A stretch of DNA of 64,000 nucleotides from Alkalimarinus alittae (GTDB taxonomy: Bacteria > Pseudomonadota > Gammaproteobacteria > Pseudomonadales > Oleiphilaceae): contig NZ_CP100390.1 in the NCBI RefSeq assembly GCF_026016465.1, forward strand, positions 3,020,501 through 3,084,500. Reading direction: 5' to 3'. This document shows positions 26,505 to 35,250 of this stretch, in pieces. Within the stretch, counting starts at the first letter, position 1. Every line of letters begins with the position of its first letter. The translations under genes were made by a program, and so were the position numbers. The notes under the pieces were generated by a model, which was not told the DNA's origin, made no database searches, and saw nothing but the letters and a program-made list of their open reading frames with translations.

Positions 26505-28875
26505 AAACAACGCTCACACCGATTATGCAATAGAGGCAAGCGAACTCAGCAAGGTGTACCATTTATACAACGCACCGTCAGACCGGCTAAAACAACTACT
26601 ATTTGGCCGAAAACGCACCTACTTTAAAGAGTACTCAGCCCTTAACAACGTCAGCTTTCAACTCCCAAAAGGAGAAGTACTCGGCGTTGTAGGTCGCAAT
26701 GGCGCGGGTAAATCGACCCTGCTACAACTGCTTTGCAGCACACTCACACCTACATCGGGCAAGCTAACCATTAATGGCCGTATCGCCGCACTGTTAGAGC
26801 TAGGCGCAGGGTTTAACCCACAATTTACCGGGCGAGAAAACATTTATCTTTCCGCCACCGTGATGGGTATTAGCAAAAAAGATATCGACAAGAAAATAGA
26901 AGACATTATTGATTTTTCAGGCGTTCGCCCCTTTATAGATCAACCCGTCACCACCTACTCCAGTGGCATGTACGTCCGCCTGGCATTCTCGGTTGCCACC
27001 AGTGTCGAGCCCGATATTTTAATCATAGACGAAGCCCTCTCAGTCGGCGACGGTGACTTCGCCAGACGCTCATTTGAGCGCATCATGACCATGAAAGAAG
27101 CAGGAAAAACCATCCTCTTCTGCTCTCACTCCCTGTATCAGGTAGAAGCCTTGTGCACTCAGGCCTTATGGTTAGAAAAAGGGCAAATTAAAGCAACAGG
27201 CAAGCCCAGCACGGTCATTCCCGTCTACCAGAGTTTTTTAGATCAGCTTGACAACCGATCACCTCAGCCGGATGCACCTCAAGACAGCACAACACAAACT
27301 AACACGCCCCCCCCAGGCGATGCTGGACAAACTGACACAGCAAACGACAGCGCTACCACTGACGCCACCCCAACCGACACCCCCACAACCACCGAGCTCA
27401 CTCAAGCAAACTCACACACTGGCGCCCGCTTAACACGCATAACCGCCACCGCAGATGGCGTAACCAGCAACACCCTACACTTAATAAGCCGAAGCAGTAA
27501 CCTGCATTTAGACATTGAGTTTCATAGCACACTAAAAGATGAAACACCCCAGGTCGCCATCGCCATTCACAGCGCAGGCGGCCAGCTAATCACCAGTTGC
27601 GGCAGCTGGGTAGACAACATAAGCCCAGAAATAGACGCAGAAGGTAACGGCCGTATTCAGTTAATACACCCTCAACTGCCTCTACTTAAAGGCACCTACT
27701 ATTTAGGGGTACTACTATTTTGCCGGCGCGGTATTTTCTTGCATGACGAAGCAGACCCCGCCATTACATTGCACATAAGCCAGCCCAATCAAGAACGAGG
27801 CCTCGTTTACCTGCCTCATAAATGGCAGCTAGCCTCGCAATCTAACCCTGAGCAACCCAATCCAGAGCAACCCAATCCAGAGGCGCCCAAAAAAGCCATC
27901 GCCACACAACGCTGGCAGGCCATCAATGCAAATGACGTTTCTCAAACCTCCTTACTGGCGCTATTTGAGCAAGTATTCGGGCACACACTCGACCCTCAAG
28001 TTTGGCGCTGGAAATACCGCTTTGCAGACACGCCCGGCTCAGTAGTGCTAGAAAACAAACAAATCGTCGCATTCACTGGCGGTATCCCCCGTAAAGGGCT
28101 GGTCTTTGGTCAGCCAGAAAGCATGATTCAAATGGGGGATGTCATGGTAACCAAAGGCGTGCGCGGCATACTTGGCAAAAAAGGCCCTTTTTATCTAGCC
28201 TCACAACACTACCTAAGCCCTCGAGTAGGCCCGGGGTTACAATACTCATTAGCATTTGGCTTCCCCAACGAACGCGCAGGTAAAGTAGGCGTTATACGCG
28301 GCATCTACAACATCGTCGATAAAATAGTCGAGCCTCATTGGCCCCCTCTAACAGAAGCCAACCACACAAACACCCAAATACAAATGATTGACCCACACCA
28401 AAACAACCAATGGGAACAACAAGTTGATACACTCTGGCAAGCCATGCAACAAGACACTAACGATGTCGCCATCGGCTGCCGAGACAGCCAGTGGGTTAAA
28501 CACCGCTACATCAACAAACCAGGTGCCGACTACTTACTTGCAATGGTCGCCAATAGCGAACAGCCCAACCAGCCGCTGGGCCTATTAGTATTAAACCACC
28601 ATATAAACGGCACCATGGAGCTACTCGATATCGTCGGCTCACGCGACTCAGCCTTAACCTTAATAGAAGCCGCCAGACAAATCACCGCCCACTATAAAGC
28701 ATCCCATCTATTTGCGTGGGCCACACCCAGCGCACTAAGCTGGTTTAAAGGCAGTGATTACCAAAGTCATAAAACCGAAGTCGTTATACCGGGCTGCAAC
28801 ATAAACAGCCCTCAACACGCGCTTCGCGTAAAAGATCGATGGTGGCTATTAGGAGGCGACAGCGACTTTCGATGA
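26494..28875 (+). CDS. wzt: Wzt ATPase fused to a glycan-binding domain and a GNAT-like domain
   Basis: The product has about 793 residues in three parts. Residues 1-240 are an ABC ATPase (Walker A GRNGAGKSTLL; TYSSGMYVRLAFSVA signature; ILIIDEALSVGD; H-loop CSHS). A Thr/Pro-rich linker of about 60 residues leads to a beta-sandwich Wzt C-terminal domain (about 305-435) that in known proteins binds the export signal of the finished chain. After a second linker made of NPEQP repeats comes a region of about 325 residues resembling GNAT-type acyltransferases (VFGHTLDPQVWRWKYRF, QMGDVMVTKGVRG, FGFPNERAGKVG). The family is usually about 400-450 residues, so the third part is an added enzyme. The start is the ATG at 26494, since the added upstream residues would only duplicate the wzm end. 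Confidence 0.9.
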   Translation: MSSENNAHTDYAIEASELSKVYHLYNAPSDRLKQLLFGRKRTYFKEYSALNNVSFQLPKGEVLGVVGRNGAGKSTLLQLLCSTLTPTSGKLTINGRIAALLELGAGFNPQFTGRENIYLSATVMGISKKDIDKKIEDIIDFSGVRPFIDQPVTTYSSGMYVRLAFSVATSVEPDILIIDEALSVGDGDFARRSFERIMTMKEAGKTILFCSHSLYQVEALCTQALWLEKGQIKATGKPSTVIPVYQSFLDQLDNRSPQPDAPQDSTTQTNTPPPGDAGQTDTANDSATTDATPTDTPTTTELTQANSHTGARLTRITATADGVTSNTLHLISRSSNLHLDIEFHSTLKDETPQVAIAIHSAGGQLITSCGSWVDNISPEIDAEGNGRIQLIHPQLPLLKGTYYLGVLLFCRRGIFLHDEADPAITLHISQPNQERGLVYLPHKWQLASQSNPEQPNPEQPNPEAPKKAIATQRWQAINANDVSQTSLLALFEQVFGHTLDPQVWRWKYRFADTPGSVVLENKQIVAFTGGIPRKGLVFGQPESMIQMGDVMVTKGVRGILGKKGPFYLASQHYLSPRVGPGLQYSLAFGFPNERAGKVGVIRGIYNIVDKIVEPHWPPLTEANHTNTQIQMIDPHQNNQWEQQVDTLWQAMQQDTNDVAIGCRDSQWVKHRYINKPGADYLLAMVANSEQPNQPLGLLVLNHHINGTMELLDIVGSRDSALTLIEAARQITAHYKASHLFAWATPSALSWFKGSDYQSHKTEVVIPGCNINSPQHALRVKDRWWLLGGDSDFR

Positions 28876-29861
28876 ACTTTGAACAACTCATAACCCCCTA
28901 TAACAGTCACCATACCCTACCCGGCAAAAAAGTAGTCGTTTTGGCCCCCCACCCAGACGACGAAGTCTTTGGCTGTGGTGGCACGCTTAACCAAATGGCC
29001 AACGCAGGCGCAGACATTACCGTACTCATCGTTACCGACGGCGTGCTCCGCAGTGAACACACCCATCAAAACACACCAGCCGCCATAGCCGAATTTAAAG
29101 CACAAGCAAAAAAGCGCCATGACGAGTCAATAAAAGCGGCTAAAACACTTAATTACCCAGCGCCTATTTTTTTAGGGCTGCAAGATGGCGAACTATTACA
29201 AAACGGTAATCTCGCAAACGACATCAAAAAACACCTGGCAAACACCCCTTACGACCTACTATTAGCCCCATCAATATGGGAGATGCACCGCGACCACCGG
29301 GCCGTAGCACAAGCCGCCCTCACCCTTATAAAAGAAGCCCCCCATAACTGCCAGCTTGCATTTTACGAAGTTGGTGTTCCCCTCCTCCCCAATTACATGG
29401 TCGATATAAGTAACAGCCAACCTCAAAAAAATGAGGCCATGCAGCACTTTCAGTCACAGCTAACCACACAGGCATATGCCGATCAAATACGCGGACTAAA
29501 CCGGTTTCGCAGCTACACCCTAGGGCCAGACGTAACCACTGCTGAAGCGTTTCACTTAGTTTCTAATAGCCACACCACACTATTTGCAACCCTGCACGCA
29601 CCCAGCCAATGCACACTCGCCTTAATAGAAGCAGAGCAAACAATACAAAACCTCAAAGCCCGACCCGCTGAAGTGTCGAGCATGACTAGGCAACCCAAAA
29701 AACACAAAGAAGATAAAACAGAAATAGAGGCGCTACGAAAAGCACTAATTCAAGCACAACAGCACACAACTGCATTACAAAACACACTAAGTTGGCGCAT
29801 CACCGCCCCCCTGCGCGCATTAAAAATACTTTATCGCCACCTAAATTATAGCGAAAAATAA
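28872..29861 (+). CDS. PIG-L family deacetylase
   Basis: The 329-residue protein has the zinc site of LmbE/PIG-L N-deacetylases (LAPHPDDEVFGCGGTL, with the second His in WEMHRDHRAVAQAA). These enzymes remove N-acetyl groups from GlcNAc-type sugars. The last 60 residues form a coiled coil ending in LSWRITAPLRALKILY, a tail often found at the ends of O-antigen transferases and methyltransferases, so it is probably tethered to that machinery. It starts with an ATGA overlap on the wzt stop and is thus coupled to the acetyltransferase-like domain of Wzt: removal and replacement of N-acyl groups on the exported glycan is a reasonable inference. Confidence 0.9.
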   Translation: MNFEQLITPYNSHHTLPGKKVVVLAPHPDDEVFGCGGTLNQMANAGADITVLIVTDGVLRSEHTHQNTPAAIAEFKAQAKKRHDESIKAAKTLNYPAPIFLGLQDGELLQNGNLANDIKKHLANTPYDLLLAPSIWEMHRDHRAVAQAALTLIKEAPHNCQLAFYEVGVPLLPNYMVDISNSQPQKNEAMQHFQSQLTTQAYADQIRGLNRFRSYTLGPDVTTAEAFHLVSNSHTTLFATLHAPSQCTLALIEAEQTIQNLKARPAEVSSMTRQPKKHKEDKTEIEALRKALIQAQQHTTALQNTLSWRITAPLRALKILYRHLNYSEK

Positions 29862-30313
29862 AATGTCAACCCACAGACTTGAAATTATTACACTTATTTT
29901 ACAAAAAATAACCTTATTATATACAAAAAGATGTATACTAAGCTGGCAGATAGAGGCTAGTATGCCTCCAACAAAGTCACTCACTACTAAAACGTTAATT
30001 AAAACCATTATAAAATTAACAAGGATGTAAACAATCAATGTAAATATCATATCCAACTAAACAAAGCACACAGGCCCTTATTTCACAGAAATTAACTATT
30101 GACGATACTTAAATCACCAATTATCATCTATTTGACGATAGGGCATGTTTTGCATCTGTGTATGTAACCAAATCGTAATATTTCACAGCTACTATAAAAC
30201 GCAGCAATAAAAACAGAGCGAATAGAGCGTGAAAAGAACACCAAAATTTTTTAGTTCACATTAGTGAGTTAATAAATACTTAAGAAGATAACCTTTGATC
30301 AAGGAGTTTTTAA
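29862..30313. other. Intergenic region upstream of the S-layer-type gene
   Basis: This region of about 450 bases is AT-rich and carries no convincing gene. It contains a candidate promoter (30099-30127) and two copies of TTGACGATA 33 bases apart, then a strong Shine-Dalgarno AAGGAG 8 bases before the ATG at 30314. The long leader (about 180 bases from the candidate start) suits a stable, highly expressed surface-protein mRNA. Confidence 0.5.
30099..30127 (+). promoter_or_regulatory. Candidate sigma-70 promoter of the S-layer-type gene
   Basis: TTGACG at 30099-30104 and TATCAT at 30122-30127 are separated by exactly 17 bases. A second TTGACG lies at 30132-30137 but lacks a good -10. Visual match only. 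Confidence 0.45.
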
Positions 30314-33300
30314 ATGGCTATAACAGCTATCCAACGCACAGAACTTGTCTCATTACTTGTAGGCATGTTCGATGCAGCACCCTCTGCAGAAATCTTAACT
30401 GAATTTGTTGCATACTTCGAAGCGGGCGATTCAATTACAGATATCGCTAACAACTTGGATGACACTGAAGTTTTTCAGTCAATGTATCCAACTTGGTTCA
30501 CAAACGAAGATTTTGCCAGCAAGTTCACTAAAACTATCATGGACGGCAATACCGACGCAGCAGGCCTAGCAGTAGCCACTAGCGAAGTACTTGCTCTACT
30601 AAACGCAGGTTATTCTCAAGGCGAAACAGCAAAAATTGCAACTGACTTCCTAATGGCTGTCGATGCAACTGACGTTGTTTTCGGTCAAGCAGGTCTTGCA
30701 TTACAAAACAAAACTGAAGTTGCAACGTATCACGCAACTCAACTACTTAACGCCGACTCTTCACTAGCAAGCCTACAAGCGGTTCTTGCAAGCGTAAACG
30801 CAACTCAACAATCAGTTGACGACGTTAAAGCACTAATCGACTTAGGTGTAACAAGCACTGCAGATTTCGATCAGATGCTAACAACTGGTCAAGATAACCT
30901 TACTGGCACCGCTGGTAATGACTCTTTTGCAGCGTGGATATTCAACAACTCAAACTCTGCACAATCTGGCGACATGATCAATGGCGGCGAAGGTACAGAT
31001 ACATTAGTAGCTGAACTTGGCAACTCTGCAGGTTTCGCTATCGCACTTAAGACTTACTCTGTAGAAGTCGCTCACTTCCGTGCACAAGCATCAAATAATG
31101 TTGACGCAAACGGCGATAACGACAACAGCGCTGGCGGTATCGACAAGTTCGCACAGGTTGACGCTCAAGACATGAACGGAACAACTCAGTTCTGGTCTAC
31201 TGAAAGCCGTGCAAACCTTCACATCGAAGACGTTCGCAACAACAGCCACGAGACAACTCTAGGCTGGAGAAGTGCAGACGCCGGTAATGTAAACTACGAA
31301 GTTTACTTCGACACTCAGCACATCACTAAGCCTGGTGCAACAACAGCTAACTCTCAGCTTTTCTTAGAAGTGTTAGACTTGGCAGGCATGAAAAACTATG
31401 ACGAACCATTACGAGACAACCCTTACACGGGTGTTTCTTTTAAGATGAAAGCAGCTGACGGTACAGAAACTGTCATCACTGTTTCTGCAGAGAATCCCGT
31501 GAGTGGCCCAAGTGCAACTTACCAAGAACTTGCAGACGGCATCAACGCTCTACTTATCGAACAAGGTTACACAGCAATAACTGCTGCTTTGGGTAGCGAC
31601 TTTGGCGCTATCAACTCTACTGACGGTGTCACATACGAAGGAACAACCATCGTATTAACCAACAGCGGCCCAGAAGTTCTTGAAGGCATTGGCTGGACCA
31701 CAAACGGCACCGTACCAGCTTCAAGCAACGTACACACCGATATCGATGACACTGCACCATTAACATCAACTACATTAACCCAGGTTGATGTAATTCTTGA
31801 TAACGTAGGTCGTGGCTCTAAGTCTGCAGACTTTGTTGCGGGTAACATCTCTCAGAATGCAAGCGTTGGATTAGAATCTAACTCAAGAGGCATTCAGCAG
31901 TTCAACATCGATGTTGACCGTAACAGCTGGGTGAACGAGATTCGTTCAACTAACAACACGTTAGAAGAAGTGTACGTTGAAAGCATTGGTGCAGAAGGCA
32001 GCATCCGCATCGACGCACTTCAAGATGTACGTGTGTTCGACGCAACAGGAATGAAGAATAGCGTAGCTGTAACTGCAGATTTATCTGATAATGTTATTAC
32101 TAAGTACTTCAACCTAAAAGACGTAGCTAGCAACGTAGCATCTGACAACATTGTGTTTGAATACACTACCGCGGCATCTGATGACACTATAAACCTTACA
32201 GTTTCAGAAAAAGCTGCAGCTCACGAAGACTTTAAACTATTGGTAAATACAGGTGCAGGTAATGACCAGGTTACTATCAATGTAGACGCGGCAACATCAG
32301 AAATGTTAGCTGACCAAGCAGCCTTAAACAATATTGTTATTTCTACAGGTGCAGGTGACGATACTGTAAGAACTATAGGTAATGGTGTAGCAACTATCAC
32401 TACAGGCACTGGTAACGATACTGTTTATTCAGATAACTCTGGTGATAAAGCTATCTGGTTATTTAATGCAGACAACACAGATGAAACGAATATCCAAGGT
32501 AGCGGTGCAGGTGCACCACAATTGCTATACAAAGCTCAGCTGACTGTAACTTACTCTGCTGGTTCTGTTGGTTTAGGTGGTGGTGTCACGACTGCCGCTG
32601 CAGCAGCTGGTTTAAACGGTTTTGAGTCAACTGTAACCATCCCAACCACAAACTACGTGGGTAACGATGCTTCAATCAACCAAGCCATTAAAGATGCAAT
32701 TAACAATGACTCAGTGTTGAGCAAGTTCTTGTTAGCTGAAGATGGACCGAATCACTCTTTAGTTATCAAATCTCTTGTTGATGGTGTGTACGCATCAACT
32801 GACGTAGATGTAAGCATAACCGCTGCAAGTTTCGCAGATTTATCTGCCTCTGAGCAAGCTGGAGTTATATCTGCCGGAAGAACATTAGCTGCTGACTCTA
32901 CAGCAGTTATCGATCAAACTACTCTTGACAATTCAGTAATTGCTGCAAATGCTGCAGTTGATGTTACTATATCAGCAGGTGAAGTTGGTACAGATAGCAA
33001 TCAAGGTCAAAACGACAACATTATTAATGTTGGCTCTGGCGATGACGTAATTGCTTTGTCTACTGTTGCTCTCTCTGTAGAAACAATTGTATTTACAGAA
33101 ACAAACATCGGCAGCAATACCATCGCTAACTTCACTACTGGTGCACTTAACGGCGACATCCTAGACTTTACTGCATACCTTGATAACCTAGAAAGCGTAA
33201 CAGGTAGCAGCGAGTCACAGGTAGCTATTACAGGTACGTTTGGAATAGAAAGTGTAGCTGGCGGCGCAGTACTTGACGGAAACTCAATTACTGTTATTAA

Positions 33301-33619
33301 TGATTTTGCTCAGTCTGGTACCAAGACGTTTGCAAACTTAACTGCTTCTGCACTTAAAGATGCAATTAAGACAACTGGTACCGTTGCTCACGCTAACATC
33401 GTAGACGCTACACTAAATACAACTGGGGCTAACGCAGACTTAGTTGGAAGCACTCGTGACCACATAGTGATGATTGAGAATGACCTGAACGCTGGCGAAT
33501 ACAAAGTATTCCACCTAACTGATGATAACACTGGCGCGGAATTCGCTACTGTTTCATTACTAGGCACCATCGATCTAGGCTCTGATGCAACAGCACTTGT
33601 TGGAACAAACTTCGCTTAA
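30314..33619 (+). CDS. S-layer/RTX-like secreted surface protein (type I secretion substrate)
   Basis: The 1101-residue acidic protein contains no cysteine and has no cleavable signal peptide. The first 190 residues are helical; the rest is beta-rich, with scattered RTX-type calcium motifs: NLTGTAGNDSF and INGGEGTDTL near residue 200-225, then NTGAGNDQVTI, STGAGDDTVRT, TTGTGNDTVYSDN around 645-700, and NVGSGDDVIAL near 905. The C-terminus (YKVFHLTDDNTGAEFATVSLLGTIDLG) resembles the uncleaved secretion end of other such S-layer proteins. A SapC-like gene and a complete ABC/HlyD/TolC system follow on the same strand, strong evidence that it is exported by them to form a calcium-dependent surface layer. 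It ends in a strong terminator, so it is transcribed apart from the exporter. Confidence 0.88.
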   Translation: MAITAIQRTELVSLLVGMFDAAPSAEILTEFVAYFEAGDSITDIANNLDDTEVFQSMYPTWFTNEDFASKFTKTIMDGNTDAAGLAVATSEVLALLNAGYSQGETAKIATDFLMAVDATDVVFGQAGLALQNKTEVATYHATQLLNADSSLASLQAVLASVNATQQSVDDVKALIDLGVTSTADFDQMLTTGQDNLTGTAGNDSFAAWIFNNSNSAQSGDMINGGEGTDTLVAELGNSAGFAIALKTYSVEVAHFRAQASNNVDANGDNDNSAGGIDKFAQVDAQDMNGTTQFWSTESRANLHIEDVRNNSHETTLGWRSADAGNVNYEVYFDTQHITKPGATTANSQLFLEVLDLAGMKNYDEPLRDNPYTGVSFKMKAADGTETVITVSAENPVSGPSATYQELADGINALLIEQGYTAITAALGSDFGAINSTDGVTYEGTTIVLTNSGPEVLEGIGWTTNGTVPASSNVHTDIDDTAPLTSTTLTQVDVILDNVGRGSKSADFVAGNISQNASVGLESNSRGIQQFNIDVDRNSWVNEIRSTNNTLEEVYVESIGAEGSIRIDALQDVRVFDATGMKNSVAVTADLSDNVITKYFNLKDVASNVASDNIVFEYTTAASDDTINLTVSEKAAAHEDFKLLVNTGAGNDQVTINVDAATSEMLADQAALNNIVISTGAGDDTVRTIGNGVATITTGTGNDTVYSDNSGDKAIWLFNADNTDETNIQGSGAGAPQLLYKAQLTVTYSAGSVGLGGGVTTAAAAAGLNGFESTVTIPTTNYVGNDASINQAIKDAINNDSVLSKFLLAEDGPNHSLVIKSLVDGVYASTDVDVSITAASFADLSASEQAGVISAGRTLAADSTAVIDQTTLDNSVIAANAAVDVTISAGEVGTDSNQGQNDNIINVGSGDDVIALSTVALSVETIVFTETNIGSNTIANFTTGALNGDILDFTAYLDNLESVTGSSESQVAITGTFGIESVAGGAVLDGNSITVINDFAQSGTKTFANLTASALKDAIKTTGTVAHANIVDATLNTTGANADLVGSTRDHIVMIENDLNAGEYKVFHLTDDNTGAEFATVSLLGTIDLGSDATALVGTNFA

Positions 33620-33633
33620 GCTAACTGGCTTAT

Positions 33634-33657
33634 AACTGATAAGCCCGCTTATCAGTT
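33634..33657 (+). other. Inverted repeat in the 3' UTR of the S-layer-type gene
   Basis: AACTGATAAG and its perfect complement CTTATCAGTT are separated by 4 bases; no T tract follows. Placed just before the terminator, it may protect the mRNA from 3' decay. Confidence 0.5.
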
Positions 33658-33664
33658 AAGTTTT

Positions 33665-33697
33665 AAAAACCCCACTACCTTGGTAGTGGGGTTTTTT
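33665..33697 (+). terminator. Strong rho-independent terminator
   Basis: CCCCACTACC (33670-33679) pairs perfectly with GGTAGTGGGG (33682-33691) across a 2-base loop (TT), followed by six T and preceded by A residues. It terminates the S-layer-type gene and isolates it from the exporter genes. Confidence 0.93.
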
Positions 33698-33781
33698 AGT
33701 TTTACACCTAACTACAAAAAACCTATAATTTACGCTAAAATCAACACTCAAAACGTAATATGCACACCCATTGGAGAAATA

Positions 33782-34063
33782 ATGGCCAAGCTAACTATCG
33801 ACGACAAACAATACGAGATTGACAAGCTACCCCCAGAGGCTAAAGCTAAATTAGATTCCGCACGTTTTTGCGAGCAAAAAATCGAACAACTAGAAGCAGA
33901 AATTGCAATAGCCCGCACTGCGCGCGCAGCCTATCTACAATCACTACCCTCACTACTGACTGATGACGCACTTTCATCAAGCTCCGCAAACAAGACTAAT
34001 AAAAAACCTGCATCTATGCCTAAAAAGGCAGCAATTCGCAAGTCTAAAACCACCATTAATTAA
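33782..34063 (+). CDS. Small DUF6447-like protein
   Basis: The 93-residue cytoplasmic protein begins MAKLTIDDKQYEIDKLPPEA and continues with a helical segment (EQKIEQLEAEIAIARTARAAYLQSLPSLL) and a basic tail (KKPASMPKKAAIRKSK). It matches the DUF6447 pattern from memory, a family of unknown function found beside type I secretion and SapC genes. I start at the ATG at 33782 because TTGGAG lies 8 bases upstream; the longer frame would run back into the terminator. It is the first gene after the S-layer-type gene and could be an export chaperone, but that is inference. Confidence 0.8.
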   Translation: MAKLTIDDKQYEIDKLPPEAKAKLDSARFCEQKIEQLEAEIAIARTARAAYLQSLPSLLTDDALSSSSANKTNKKPASMPKKAAIRKSKTTIN

Positions 34064-34257
34064 GCATTAAACTGAAAAAACTCACCCTATTCATAACATC
34101 AACCAATGACTAGGGTGCACTAAAATCCCCACAAAACACACCAAACCAACACCCACACTCTACAAATAGATACTATAAATATCACTGAAAACCAACCTCA
34201 AAATTAGCTTTTCATGCTATAATGCCCTCCATTTTAAAGTCGTACTGGAGATAAATA

Positions 34258-35079
34258 ATGACAAACTACGTAGCGATTCAACGCTCACTACATCGAGCTG
34301 CAGGCTTCACACCATCATCCAACTACAGCTTCGCCACCTCGATTGCAACCGTACCGCTACTACAAGCCGAAATACCCAATGCAATAGCACAAATGCCCAT
34401 TGCCTTCCAAATAACACCTCAAGGCTCAAGTGAAACATTTAATCTTGTGGGTTTACAGTCGCTATCACCTGGAAAAAACGCATTTCTTATGCCAGATGGA
34501 CTCTGGGTAGGCGGTTACATGCCTGCATTTTATCGCGCGTATCCATTTGCCTTATTACCCAATAGCGAAAAACAACAATTGCAGCTCAGCATTCACAGTA
34601 GTGCAATCAATGACACCCCGACCGAGCAAGACACTCGCTTTTTTGAAAGTGACCAATCTTTAACGCCACGCTTACAAGAAATATCCAATTTTTTGGCAGA
34701 GTCCATGAAAAACAGGCAAGCAACACTAGCCATGTGTAAAGCCCTCAATGAAGCCAACTTAATCGTGCCTTGGGATATTCACTTCAACATTGCAGTTGAA
34801 AACGGCCAACCTCAAGAAAAAGTACTTCAAGGGCTTTATCATATCGATCTTGAAGCACTTAAAAACCTACCTCCAGAACAGCTAGCTGAACTTAACAGTA
34901 GTGGTGCCCTTGGTATGGCCTACGGGCAACTTCACTCTGAGTCGCGATTAAAAGCACTCACTGAAATTGAAACAGCCCAACAAACACTAGCGAACCAAAT
35001 GGCAGAAACCAATGATCAAACAGAACCCGACCTAGATGACTTATTTGGCGATAAGGACGACCTATTCTCTTTTGACTAA
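34258..35079 (+). CDS. sapC: SapC family protein
   Basis: The 273-residue protein has the SapC pattern (FTPSSNYSFATSIATVPLLQAE, VGLQSLSPGKNAFLMPDGLWVGGYMPAFYRAYPFAL). SapC is encoded with S-layer genes in Campylobacter fetus and many marine bacteria; its molecular role is not established. The acidic C-terminus (EPDLDDLFGDKDDLFSFD) is typical. It stands between the S-layer-type gene and its type I exporter, which supports the S-layer reading of that protein. TGGAG precedes the ATG at normal distance. Confidence 0.92.
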   Translation: MTNYVAIQRSLHRAAGFTPSSNYSFATSIATVPLLQAEIPNAIAQMPIAFQITPQGSSETFNLVGLQSLSPGKNAFLMPDGLWVGGYMPAFYRAYPFALLPNSEKQQLQLSIHSSAINDTPTEQDTRFFESDQSLTPRLQEISNFLAESMKNRQATLAMCKALNEANLIVPWDIHFNIAVENGQPQEKVLQGLYHIDLEALKNLPPEQLAELNSSGALGMAYGQLHSESRLKALTEIETAQQTLANQMAETNDQTEPDLDDLFGDKDDLFSFD

Positions 35080-35250
35080 ACAAACCATAAAGCCAAATTA
35101 ATCTTAACAAGACGCTTGTTTTTCACAATTAAAACCCCATTTAACCAGCAACCTAAATTTTTACCTTAGAGTTAAGTCAGCCAACTGAGCTCATTAGAGC
35201 AATACACTGCAAACCTTTGGCTGCTTTTCTTTAGACTTAATGAGACAACC

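Noticed and set aside
27307-27314. C8 run in the wzt linker as a phase-variation tract
   Set aside because: Eight bases is short for slippage-driven switching and the region is a low-complexity Pro/Thr linker where C runs arise from codon use.
33680-33781. Longer start of the DUF6447 gene
   Set aside because: The extension would begin inside the terminator of the S-layer-type gene, while the ATG at 33782 has its own Shine-Dalgarno.
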